A stretch of DNA of 64,000 nt from Axinella damicornis. Lineage: Eukaryota; Porifera; Demospongiae; Axinellida; Axinellidae. Below the pieces are notes generated by a model. The model was not told the DNA's origin and did not search any database. It saw only the letters and a list, made by a program, of their open reading frames with translations. A program made the translations under genes and the position numbers. Location: NCBI GenBank assembly GCA_963931865.1, contig OZ007514.1:12333928-12397927 (forward strand), given 5' to 3'. How positions within the stretch are numbered: position 1 is the stretch's first letter; each line of letters begins with the position of its first letter. Of the stretch, positions 21,101 to 33,100 are shown in pieces.

Positions 21101-23076
21101 GCTACCAGCTGGCTAGCCTCGTTCCCCAGGCCATGTGGGAATATTATGCAGCCTGGGAACGAGGCTATACCAGGTGGCCAGCTGGTCAGCATACAAAAGC
21201 TGTGCTCCTAGTGCCCTACCTGGTGTTCCTATGCCGATTCCCGCTGGAGAATGATGAAGTTATCCAAACACTGTTCATGTTAGAGGTCCACAATAAAGTC
21301 TGAAATGCATCGTTCGAAGAAATATTTATTGACCAAGTTGATCAATAATTGCCAGGCCTGGGATAGCTACCAATTGCAATCTGCTTTGATGCGTCAATTG
21401 AACAACTGGGTAATTCACCTCATTGGCCTTATCCTGGATTGATGGCAGCATGATAGAAACTATCCATCTCCAAAAGTGACTTATCAAGATATTCTCCAGA
21501 TTGAAACTCCTCAGCATTAACAGCATGTCACAATGAAGTAACTACTATTTTGCTTGTGAGTGTGTTTGTATGGTGGTGGGTGCGGTGTCTGTGTGCACGA
21601 TGCTAAAGTGAAATTATATGCTGGATGGGTAGGGAGAGTTGATGTGCCATCAAATGCCTATACCATTCCTGATTCTCAAGGTCACCTATCCAGCAATGAA
21701 AGGAGGATGGCTATAATCAAGTTGGTTGGTTCTATTGTTCAACTCGCAGGTGTCTTGAAGGACGCATCAGATGACTTCCGAAAGGTGGCAGCGGGAAAGA
21801 GTAAAAATGAGAAGTGGGCCTACTACCGGGTGAGTAGCTTGGTAACCAGTTTGGTGAGTACATGTAGGTCGATCAGTGAGCAGTTTGACAGTTTGCATGC
21901 AATTGGTGGGTATTTTCCTTGCTGAGTTGGTGGATAGTTTGGAGGGTGGTGTCCTTGCTGAGTTGGTGGAGGGTATACTTTCCTAGTGCTGAGTTGGTGG
22001 ACACTTTGGTGGGTACTTTCCTTGCTGAGTTGGTGGAGGGTATACTTTCCTAGTGCTGAGTTGGTGGACACTTTGGTGGGTACTTTCCTTGCTGAGTTGG
22101 TGGAGGGTATACTTTCCTTGCTGAGTTGGTGCGACACTTTGGTGGGTACTTTCCTTGCATGCTGAGTTGGTGGAGGGTAGTTCCTTTGCTGGAGTTGGTG
22201 GATAGTTTGGAGGGTACTTTCCTTGCTGAGTTGGTGGAGGGTAGTTCCTTTGCTGGAGTTGGTGGATAGTTTGGAGGGTGGTTTCCTTGCTGGGAGTTGG
22301 TGGATAGTTTGGAGGGAGGTTTCCTTGCTGAGTTGGTGGACAGTTTGGAGGGTGGTTTCCTTGCTGAGTTGGTGGAGGGTAGTTCCTTTGCTGCAGGAGT
22401 TGGTGGATAGTTTGGAGGGAGTTGGTGGACAGTTTGGAGGGTAGTTTCCTTGCTGATTTAACAGGTAGCTTGGTGAGTGGCTTGGTGTGCAGCTTGGGGG
22501 TATATAGCTTCGCGTGGGCTGGGCAATTCGTACTAAATTTTGATACAATGATAGTATTGCATGGTAGCTACTAGTAGTAGTGACTTTCTTGTTGAGTAGA
22601 TTAGTGCAGGACTTGTGATAACGATAACAACATATCTCCTTTTCTCTCACCCCTCCCTCCAACACACACACACACACACACACAGTGCTTGATCATTTCC
22701 ATCATAATAATTCTTCTCATAATTGCAATCATCGTAATAGCAAGTAAGTCGATCTGCACATGGCTCAGCCATGCATGCAGGCCCAAGTCTCAGTACGTGA
22801 GCTAGCTATGCTAGTGAGGAGCCTAGGCTAGGTGGGGGAGCCTGGTGATTAGTCTCATCACTACGTTGCTACTAGCCTCATCAGTGGGCTTCCCCACCTA
22901 CCCTCGTCACCCATGAGCCACATCGCTAGAAAAAGAATGATATGAACACAAAAGTGGTGCTCTACATTGCTCTTCGTTAATGAACCAGTTCATCTACATG
23001 TAGCTCATCAGTTTCTTGTTCTCTTCACCCTGCAGTTATCATTGGAGTGGTGGTGTCCAAGAATAACCATAGCTAA
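18175..23076 (+). CDS. R-SNARE gene 5 (class B)
   Basis: Exons: tentative 18175-18251 (MAKRCQEEYEDVSE..., donor GTACGT, phase 2), then 19403-19439 (SGIRALRDRLRK), 20877-20955 (VRGIMADNLRKVMHRGEQID...; zero-layer R in MHRGE), 21750-21829 (SVLKDASDDFRKVAAGKSKN..., ending WAYYR), 22686-22743 (CLIISIIIILLIIAIIVIA, membrane anchor) and 23036-23076 (IIGVVVSKNNHS, stop). The total is 372 bp, 123 residues. Exon 2 onward is well supported by splice sites, phase and similarity to gene 6. Exon 1 rests only on phase, a good donor and the upstream NRF1-like motif. The very hydrophobic C-terminal anchor predicts a tail-anchored vesicle protein. Intron 2 is related to that of gene 6, showing a recent tandem duplication. 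Confidence 0.8.
21915..22455 (+). repeat. Minisatellite GCTGAGTTGGTGGA
   Basis: About 50 bp composite units (CTTGCTGAGTTGGTGGAGGG, then ACTTTCC or TAGTTCC variants) in the intron after exon 4 of SNARE gene 5. Long open frames on both strands are due to the repeat. Confidence 0.95.
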
Positions 23077-24172
23077 ACATTTGCATTATATACAAAATCT
23101 GTACTGGTGATCTTATTCTTGGCACAGTGCAATCTCGTATCCATACGAGAGCATGTAGCTACCAACAGCCCATGGACCGTTTTATTCATTGATGACATTC
23201 AGGGTATTTTTGGGGTCACCGTTTACTATAATGTGCTCCTGTTATCATAGTCACATTGCTATGGTGCATATAAGCTATAATAACTCGTGAGTACATAACT
23301 ATAGCTACACACTTCAACAGCTGTAGACTCAGCTATTATTGAGCCTGTTGACGTTATTGCTAGCTTTGCACTTGATCTGAATTTCCCTTCAATGTTTTCC
23401 CTTACTGGAAGTGGTTTGGTAGGTAGCTATGTATATGGTCAACAGGCCCCATTTAATATGTACGTCCGCATACCTAGCTACTAGCCTCATTCCCAGAGCG
23501 GGAACGAGACAAGCGTAGTCTCGTCCATGCATATGCGCATATGCAGACCCTCCACGCTTGTCCTCTATGCGCGCGCCCCGTATGAAAAATTCTTACAGAT
23601 CTGTGGAAGTCAGACCCCGCAACTCGTTGCACTTGACGGTTTTCGGTTTGTTCATAATTGCACCAGAATTGGAAAGGTGTTGTTCTTCGCTGAAGGCAAC
23701 TAAACGGCAGATTGCTGCAAAATGTAAGTCCGAGCGTATACTTGATCAGTTTCACTTCGCCTCATAATACTCCATTGCTTCTTACTATACAATATCCATG
23801 GCCACGCGAGACTATTCCGCCGTGCGCGAATAGTCTGGTACCGAGACTAGTGAAGCTCACCATAGTGTCCAGGCATACCAGCTTTTGTGACTGTGTTCTG
23901 AAATTTCAATCATCCCGTCTGCATGTAAGCACATACTAGCATTGAATGTGCTGTAAATTGTCTCGTAGACCAGATTTGGATCTTTGGATTGAAGTGGTTA
24001 TAATTTGGTCCGGCAAGAAGTAGGGCAATGCAAGTTTGCATAGAGCACATCAAGACGTAACACACAGGTGCATTGATTGGGGCGTGTGTAAGCTACTACC
24101 TGCAAATCATAGTGACCTTGTTAATGTAATAGTGTCATGTGGAACGTCTTGGTATTGTGTCATCTGCTACAG

Positions 24173-26796
24173 GACAAGCCTCGGTGCCCTCGGTGACAAG
24201 GTAACCGAGGTAAGCAAGTGGTGATCCTAGCCTCATTCCCAGGCCTCCACGCCCAGCTTTTGTCGCTTGCAGTACATATGTACGTACTGTAAGCGACAAA
24301 AACTGGGTGCGGAGGCCTGGGAATGAGGCTAATGATCTTACTATAGTGGACAGGAACATGGCTTCTCCACATCCCTTGATTCAAGGAATGTCATGTTCAG
24401 CAGTGTAAACCATCAGTAGTTGTGTACAACTTCCAGTTTGGGTACCGGGAGTGTCTCTTAGCACTGCCTTCTCCGCCATTGCATCCTGCACGGCCGATCC
24501 TTCAAGAGGCCGTACAGCCAAAGTGACCCTCGCCTACGCACGTAGGTTATGTAGGAGCTGAGGCAGAAGCTCAGAAATTGATATCACAAAGTAGTTTACA
24601 CAAGAGCCTTCTAATTAGTGAACTGTCTGTTACCATGGCAATAGATCTTTCTCGCATACTGTGGGCGGATTGTGCCGCTGGAGCGGCTATAGCCTGTGGG
24701 CCAACCCCCGCTACAGAGCCAGGTGCTGCTTAGCCTCGTTCCCAGGCCGTTTCTCCCTAACGGCCTGGGAACAAGGCCGGATGCTGCTGGGTTGAAGGCT
24801 CTGGGTCACTCTTCCCTGCCACATTAACTGGATAACGATCTCCTAATGGTCCCACGTGCCTCAGGTTCCACCAAGCGTGCATAAGTGGGTGAACTATAAT
24901 GTTCCATGGCTGGTAATGGAGCTAGTTAGGCCTCAGAAGGTTACAGATGCAACCTCGTGTGTCTAGTTTCCTTGTTGTTTGTGACTGGATTGAGAAATGA
25001 CCTTCAAACTCTCATATCCATAACTCCCATGGTATGGCCCAAAGGCTTCACGCATCATTGTTAGTAATCTCTCCTTTCAAAATGCTAACATGTGCAAGTG
25101 GTCCCTTCTATCAAATCCAGTATCAGGACGGGGTGGGTAGCTCGTTGCTGACTGTATTTGTGTTGGTCACTCTTAATTTGTAACTCCGTAGGTGAAAGGT
25201 ATCGTGGTGGATAATCTACGCAAGGTGATCCACAGAGGGGAGCAGATTGAAGAATTGGATGAAACCGCAAGTGAGTACATTCCTCATTCCTATGTACAGG
25301 AGGACTCTGACTGTGCATGCCTGTGTGTGTAGGTCTACTGTGTAAAACTCCCTGTGATCCATGCATGGATGCTCACAGCCACCTGGTGGCCAGATGGTCA
25401 GCTTACAAAAACTCTTTTCCCATTACTGCTCTACCCATTTGCCTGCTGGAGAACGAAGCTATTAACACTATTGGGTTTAGTATCCCAAGCCTGCGCCTTA
25501 TTTGATGGGTTGTGAGGAAGTATTGACACAGCTGGCCTCGTTCCCATCCCATGCAGCCTGGGAACAGGACCTGGTTTCACCTTGCCCATGTGGTTGCTCA
25601 CTGTAGACCAGGCCTGAACAATTGATTGAATTAGTCGACTAATTGACTGAACTAAGACTGTTGACTAGAGTCAAGAGGGCTCCACAGTCCACAGCTTGCC
25701 TAGTTAGTGTGTTAGAACAGTGAAGTAAGTGATTGTAGGCAGAGTTCTATCTACTGGGGGGGGGGGGGGGGGGGGGGATTCCCCCCAAACACTCCAGCTT
25801 CCCCCCAAATTTGCTGACAATTTAAAAGTAGTGCCAGGGACTGCACCTGCTCCACTTGGGTGTCTTCTTCACTCTTGTCATGGTTTTCCTGTCACCTGAT
25901 ACTACCTCCTCCATATGGCCACGTGCATACACACACTGGACATTCCATACTACACATGTATGACCCCAAAATTGCCTCAGAACCACTCTCAAAAGTCCAA
26001 ACAGTTCTGGGGAGGGGGGGAGGTGGGAGAGAGTGCATGCCCCCAGACCCCCTACAAAACTGCACACCGCGGCCTACAGCTGCAGACCCCGCCCACCATG
26101 ATTCTCAAGATCTTCTCCCCCAAACTCAATGAACCCTGCTAGTTGTTCATGCATGACACTCTGTTATTCCTCAAGGGTAGTTATTCGAGGCTCCCTGGTT
26201 TATCCAACTTTCAGTGAATGGCTGTTATTTTTACACACAGGGGTCTTGGAGACAGACGCAAGTGAGTTCAAAAAGGTGTCGAAGGATGTGCGTAAAAAGA
26301 AGCAGTGGGCCTACTACCGGGTAAGTAGCTTGGTGAACACTCAACAGCTGGATGGTGGGTGTACCCTAGCCACCGCCCTGATTTATGTTGTACAGTGAAT
26401 TTTCTGGTTGGTTGCCCACAAACGAATTCAAATTAGCCAATCACATTTGGCAAAATAGCCAGTTTTGTCAAATGTGATTGGTCAATTCATGTTTCAATAT
26501 TGCACTTTTTGGATAACCAATGGGAATGACATTGTATGGTGCATGGCTTGGTGAGGGAAGCTTGGTGAGTATACGGATTGTTGAGTAGCTTGCAGTGGGT
26601 AGCACGGTGAATGGATTGGTGAGGGAAGCTTGCATTGGTGAGTGTACGGATTGTTGAGTAGCTTGCAGTGGGTAGCACGGTGAATGGATTGGTGGGTAGG
26701 CGTGGCGGGAAATACAGTAGTTTTCTTGCGGAGTATTTGTGACAGTGAGTTCACATTTGTTTCTCCTCCTCCCCTCCACACACACACACGCATACA

Positions 26797-26840
<44 letters not shown>

Positions 26841-27832
26841 CAGTGCCTGATCATCACGATCATAGTAATTCTTGTCATCATTGCAATCATTGTAGCAAGT
26901 AAGTCTGTACCTGCATGTCCATAAGACATGCCTGCTGTCTCATCACTAGGCTCCCCCACCTAGCCACCCTGCAGGCTCCCCCATGCACCTAGCCTCATCA
27001 CTATATAGGCTCCCCTTAGCCTCATCACTATATAGGTTCACCCTAGGCTTATCACTAAGCCTCCTTGTGTCATCACTAGTCTTGTTCCCAGCGGAAAAAT
27101 TGAGAAAGGGTCCAGCAACACGTATGGCAATGCTGTGTCCACACGGGCTACACTACCTGCGCCAATCAGGTTGCCGAATTCAGATATGTCACGTTCAATC
27201 GCTGATGTGTAAACTCATCGGTATACGGTGACCATCATGGTGTCAGTTGACAAGGCTGTCAAAGTTTCCAGAGGGAGAATAAGGTATGGAACGTTGATAC
27301 CGAAGCAGAGAGGGGCAGTAGAAGCTTTCATTTCTGTGTTTGTGTGCCTACCAGTCGGCTACGGGAAAAGCTTTCGTTAACACGGTTTAATAGCTTCCTG
27401 TTGTAATTGTACTGTGCAGCTCTCTGCTCACAGGGTAGTGCCTCACTACCACACGCCAAGCGTAGAACGGCTTGATACAGTGTCCGACGTGTTCAATCTA
27501 GGCTTAGTACTGTAGGTGCAGCTATTAGTGGCGCACAACTCCAATCATCACCTCGAGTGTAAACATTCACACGTGACTGTGTAACTGATTGAATTCCTCT
27601 TGGACACAGCGTTGCCATACCTGTTGCCAGATCCTTTCTCGATTTCCGAGGGAGTCTGGGAACGAGACTAGCATCATCCCTGGAAACCATAAACGACAGT
27701 GAACGCTTCTGCTTAATTGGTTTCATTTTGCTCGTAATGGACCTCCCCCCTCCCCCGAGTTCATCTGTTTGTTTTCTTGTTGTTGCAGTTGTTGTTGGAG
27801 TGGTCGTGTCCAAGAACAACAATCATAAATAA
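24173..27832 (+). CDS. R-SNARE gene 6 (class B), first exon not identified
   Basis: Exons: 24173-24209 (TSLGALGDKVTE), 25192-25270 (VKGIVVDNLRKVIHRGEQIE...; zero-layer R in IHRGE), 26241-26320 (RVLETDASEFKKVSKDVRKK..., ending WAYYR), 26844-26898 (CLIITIIVILVIIAIIVA, anchor) and 27789-27832 (VVVGVVVSKNNNHK, stop). An AATAAA overlaps the stop at 27831-27836. It is the closest paralogue of gene 5: same exon sizes, shared intron 2 blocks (20220-20460 against 24800-25030) and the same C-terminal VVVSKNN. Sequence around 23610-23740 resembles 17960-18920 upstream of gene 5 and may hold the first exon, but no frame there fits cleanly. The product should be a ~115-120 residue tail-anchored R-SNARE. 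Confidence 0.82.
24228..24332. mobile_element. CTCGTTCCCAG-family foldback
   Basis: TAGCCTCATTCCCAGGCCTCC ... GGAGGCCTGGGAATGAGGCTA with internal AGCTTTTGTCGCTTGCAGTAC and complement. It starts 19 bp after the exon donor at 24210. A shorter member is at 24731-24778. Confidence 0.88.
25756..25777 (+). repeat. Poly-G tract
   Basis: Uninterrupted G run in intron 3 of SNARE gene 6. Confidence 0.95.
26530..26705 (+). repeat. Imperfect tandem repeat in SNARE gene 6
   Basis: Units containing GGTGAGGGAAGCTT, GTACGGATTGTTGAGTAGC and TTGCAGTGGGTAGCACGG repeat two to three times before the (CA)n run at 26778-26838 that precedes the anchor exon. Confidence 0.85.
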
Positions 27833-28341
27833 TAAACAAGATGAATGGTCACGTCAAAATCTGTTTTTATTCTTGGCATAGTGCAATCCGCTTGCTGCAC
27901 ACACACACACATGCTACAACAGTTCGTACCTTGATTCATTCATGACATTGGATAATATTTCTCACATACTTATACTTATTCTTGTATCGTGGTGAGATTA
28001 CTTTCACTGCAGAGTTGTGTTTAACCATCAATGCCTTTCAAAATTAGAGCAAGACTTAGTACATTAACTTATACATACAAGGTCAGAAAATTAATGCTCC
28101 CAGCTTTACGGTGTTAAGTACTCATATGCATTGCAATTCTGTGGAATAAAGGCAATTCGCCCAAGCACTACATGCTTCATGAATTGTCAATCAACAGCTG
28201 TGGGCAGCATCAAGAGTTATTGTTATGAACTCTTGGCAGCATTGATTGATCGTGGGACTGTAAGATGGTGCTTTCATCTACTTGTGGATGGCTGCACATA
28301 ATTTGTTGACCTCTGGTCAACAAATTAAATTATGTGTGTGT

Positions 28342-28372
<31 letters not shown>

Positions 28373-30198
28373 GGGGGGGGGACGTGTGCATGTGTGTGTA
28401 TGTGGGGGGGGGGGGGGGGGGGGGGGACATGTGCATGTGTGTGTGTGGGGGGGGGGGGGGGGGGGGGGGGGAAGCAGCAATTTGTATGTACCCCATAGTA
28501 GCGTTGATTTGAGATTTCCAATTAAAGCGACACAGAAGCGCTTTTAGTAAAAGCTGTATTCACAAGCGCTGTATCGCTCGTTGTTGAGGAACTATGCATA
28601 GGAGGAGCCACGCTCAATGGTGTATCACAACACCGACTTGTGAACAAGTCTGTGTGTACCTGGTGTCTTTCATGGTAATTATAAACCTAGCTCTATCTGC
28701 ATGTGGCATGTGTTATTGCTGGCCATTGTGTGTACGTGTGTGTGTTGGGGGGGGACGATCTAATTTGAATGGCTCAGGCATAAAGGGGGAAGGAGGGAGG
28801 GGCCCAGCTGGCATCAAGATTGTCAATCTGGTGCAGTTACATGGTGCTCATGTGATGCCATGGTGCTCATGTGATGCCATGGTGCTCATGTGATGCCATG
28901 GTGCTCATGTGATGCCATGGTGCTCATGTGATGCCATGGTGCTCATGTGATGCAATGGTGCTCATGTGATGCCACGACTCAGAAATATATTTTATTAGTG
29001 TTGGCTGATTTACCAGTACACTCCACCAGATTGAAGCCAGCAGGCCTCAAGTTAAAGCAGAACTCGCTCCCTCTCTCTCCCCCCCCTCCTCTCTCTCTCT
29101 CTCCCCCTCCCCCCCTCCCTCTCTCTCTCCCCTCCACTTTTTGCCCGAGCCATTTGTCCTTGCTGGCTGATCTTGAAGGAAAGGACAAAATCAGAAATGC
29201 AGTCCGTAATCATATACCCGAGCAGGCAATGTTAACCACCTCTATTATCTATGGCGGCACTGGAGGCAAAAATTATTGGTGAGATGTCATGTTGCTAAGC
29301 TACTTGCCACTGGAGTCAGCGGTGGAGAGGGTGCTAGCGGAGAGGGGCTAGCGGAGAGGGGCTAGCGGAGAGGGGCTAGAGGAGAGGGGCTAGTGGAGAG
29401 GGGCTAGCGGAGAGGGGGCTAGCGGAGAGGGGCTAGCGGAGAGGGGCTAGCGGAGAGGGGCTAGCGGAGAGGGGCTAGCGGAGAGGGGCTAGCGGAGAGG
29501 GGCTAGCGGAGAGGGGCTAGAGGAGAGGGGCTAGCGGCTAGACTGCCAGCACCCATGAAATGTACAGTGACACATCCTTCATCAAATGTTAGTAAAGGAT
29601 GTTTACAGTAAACTTCCATAGTTCTCAGACAGTGCAGTTGCTGATGTTGGCAGACAGCAATTAGCAGTCACATACCTTAGAGACCACTGGAGTAAAGCTG
29701 TAATTATGTTGCTATGGTGATCCAGATTCTAATTTTGATGAATCCCTGAAGTTTTGCCTCGCAGTCAAAGTTCAGCATATAGTTGTAGGTTGTGTGGTCA
29801 GATGTGGGTAGAGGGTTTTTCGCAACACTACACTAAAATGCTCAAAGTGAATTGCGTAGACCATTCCATAATTTATATGGAGCGCAGGCAGGGCTATACA
29901 ACTGTACTTAAGCACTGAACTTTGGCCTTTAATTAGATTTCACACGAACGAGTTTCGACCACAAAATTAATTGTCCACTTAACGCAACCAGCTGTGGCTG
30001 TTGCGAGGGTTTGGAAAAGCCCTGTAATTTGGGTTACTAAAATTGGCATAATAAATTGGCATCACCATGGCGACATAATTGATGTCTTAGTTAGGCTGCT
30101 ATTCAAGTGAATTGCAATTCTGGCAATGATTAGTCACGATTCTAAGACTCCAATTAAATGTTATGGTTGTTTATACACAAACACAATGATCCAATCTG
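27833..30198. other. Intergenic region with simple repeats
   Basis: No gene found. It contains a (GT)n plus three poly-G runs (28334-28471), a ~19 bp tandem repeat ATGGTGCTCATGTGATGCC (28836-28975), a CT-rich stretch (29060-29140) and a ~15 bp minisatellite GGCTAGCGGAGAGGG (29325-29538). Open frames here are low-complexity. Confidence 0.8.
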
Positions 30199-33100
30199 CT
30201 ACAGTTTTCCGAGTTTTTGTTTCTTGGCTGTGCGAGACCGGAGGTCATACTCCAGCGAGTGTGAGGAGTTGAGGAGATCACGTGACCTCTTGCGATTACT
30301 CTCTCCCTGAAAGAAAACGTGAATATGACAAGTGTGGATTGAGGGGAAAATGGAGAGAAAAACAAGTACAAAGTTTGTTCCATATTCCAGGCCAGCCTCA
30401 TTCCCACGCGGCCCGGGAACGAGGCTGTTTCCAGTTAGTTACATTCCTGGTATAACAAAATATGGTTCCCTGTAATGTGCCTAACAGCACTCAGGAATCA
30501 ATATTCCGAGTACACTACTGTGATCACCGTTGTGCACCCACAATCATTTAGCCTCGTTCCCAGCCCGCGTGGGAACGAGGATAACAATAATTGTGCTGAC
30601 CACGAAGCCAGGAGCACCTTGGACTTCCTGTTGATCACAATTGCATGTGATTTGGACCGCCTTGTCCCCAGGCCCACGCGGCCTGGGGACGAGGCGGCGG
30701 CGGAGGATAACCCTTCCTGATTGAACAAGAGCTACTTGTGAAACAGTCAGTCATTACCATTACCTCTGATCAACGCTCTCACAACCACTGTGCATGTGCC
30801 AGTCAGGATCTGACACCAATCAGTCGTTAACTATGATGTCATAACAACGCTCTTGTGTCATACCAATCTTCTGACAACCGTATTCTATCAGTTGGTACCT
30901 TCGTCCCTGTGCTGCCTGTCCTGGTGCTGAGGGCCNNNNNNNNNNNNNNNNNNNNNNNNNNNNNNNNNNNNNNNNNNNNNNNNNNNNNNNNNNNNNNNNN
31001 NNNNNNNNNNNNNNNNNNNNNNNNNNNNNNNNNNNNNNNNNNNNNNNNNNNNNNNNNNNNNNNNNNNNNNNNNNNNNNNNNNNNNNNNNNNNNNNNNNNN
31101 NNNNNNNNNNNNNNNNNNNNNNNNNNNNNNNNNNNCAGACAGACAGAATGACATATACAAATGCAGACAGGAAGAGGGACAGACAGACAGACAGAGGGAC
31201 AAATAGACAGACTCGCCCACTCACATCGCCTCTCGGGGCTGGACACACTCGGAATGGTTCACCCTCCTAAACTCCTTCATTTCCTCAAAATACTCATCGT
31301 CTCTCTCAGACAGACACGAGCCAGCTTCCACCAGCCCAGCAATCCAATCGTACCCCAGCTTTGGATCATCACCAGCATACTTCCTCGGAAACTTTCTTGT
31401 CTTCCTCATCTCGGAGAGCCGTCTGTCCAGGGCACCAAACCTGGAGGAGTTGAGGGATTCGACCAGACTTGCGCCAAGGTCTTTCTCTGCTGTGAAACTC
31501 AGTTGTGGTGTTGCACCATGATCGTCGTATTGCGCACCTCTCTCGCTGTGATCCCCCGTAAGAAAGCTCACACCGAGTCCACGCTTCTTTCTGTGTGTGT
31601 GTGTGTGGAGAGGAGAGGGGGACAGTCTGTGTGTGTTGGAGGGGGAATTGTGTGAGTGTGCGCATATTAAGGGGCCGGGGCCGGGCCGGGCCTAAAGCTA
31701 CTTCAAGCAAACAAAATGGGTCTATATAGTATTGTATTTCTGAGGGACACCACATTTTGACAGATACCTTTGTGCTGGTATTGGCCTTCGTTACTTCGTA
31801 CTAGTATTGGCCGATACTGTTACGAACACCGATCTCAATACTCCAACCTAGCCTCGTTCCCACTGCCAGTATTTCACACTGGAAACGATGAATGCTGGCG
31901 GTGGGAATGGCCTGGGAACGAGGCTAACTCCAACCCCCCTCTGTGTTAAATTTTTGTCAATGAAGAGCAACATGTACACTGGGTTGAAGGCAGGATCTTC
32001 TCTTCTACAAGGCCTAGGCCTATACGACAGACTCGGAGTCAGACTGCTTTTAGCACGTGCCCGGGTAGCCTCGTACCCAGGCCTTAGTGCCCGGGCCACA
32101 CAATGTACAGTACTCAGTATCGACCGGTCCCGATCTCAGTACTTGATACCACCATCCTGGAACCTGGTATCGGTAGTATTGATGTAGACTCCAGTGCTGG
32201 GGCATCGAACCCAAGTACATCAATACTACCGATACCAGGTTCCAGGATGGTGGTATCAAGTACTGAGATCGGGACCAATCCCAGTACTCGATACCACCAT
32301 CCTGGAACCCGCTATCGGTAGTATCGATACTTGGTAGTCGGTATCACTCAGCACTACCATCAGGGACTACATACCCTGACCTACGTCTTTGCACCATATT
32401 CCAGAAATTAGGCCCACGGTAACTGCAGAGCCTTCCAAAATTTTTGCTGAATAACAACCTTTGACTGCATCTATAGGGTTGGGCGATACCTACATACATG
32501 TACTAAAGTTTGTAAGGTTATGCGATACTCGTGCGCGCGCCATGCGAAATGTATACTTAATTTCTCTAACCAAAAATCTCTAGTATGAAGAGCGTGAACA
32601 ACTTGATTCTAGCGGCGGAGGTGCGCTGTCACAAGGTGCAGGGCATGACGGAAGCTTTCATGGATACGCTGTATAGCCGTGCAAAAACGAGCAGTTCAGT
32701 TCACCAAGAGGCCGCTTTTCTTGTGTGAGACAGCAGATAAATTTGCCAAGGATTATGCTATCAAAAAAAACTTCCGTCATGCCCTGCACCTTGTGACAGT
32801 GCACCTCCACTGCCAGAATCAAGTTGCTCACGCTCTTCGTACTAGAGATTTTTGGTTAGAGAAATTAAGTATACATTTCCAATACATTTCGCACGGCATG
32901 TGTACGAGTATCCCGTAACCTTAAAATATCAAATGGGTTATGGTATCGGTATTCGAACTTGTGACCTTCTAAATACCAGTGAGGTGCTCTCACCACTAAT
33001 ACAATGTACTACCCAATTCTATCCATGGCCCATTCTCTAGTGACTGGAAGTTGTGAAGTTGTCCCCCGGCCTCGTTTCCAGTCTGATGAGGCCGTTCCCA

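Noticed and set aside
18885..23735. Shared GCTGA.GGCAACT ... TGCTGCA.AAT/GT.AGTCC blocks at 18885 and 23692 as first exons of genes 5 and 6
   Set aside because: The similarity is real, but the two copies differ by two bases in length and neither gives a frame that joins exon 2 in phase; they may be leader or promoter sequence.
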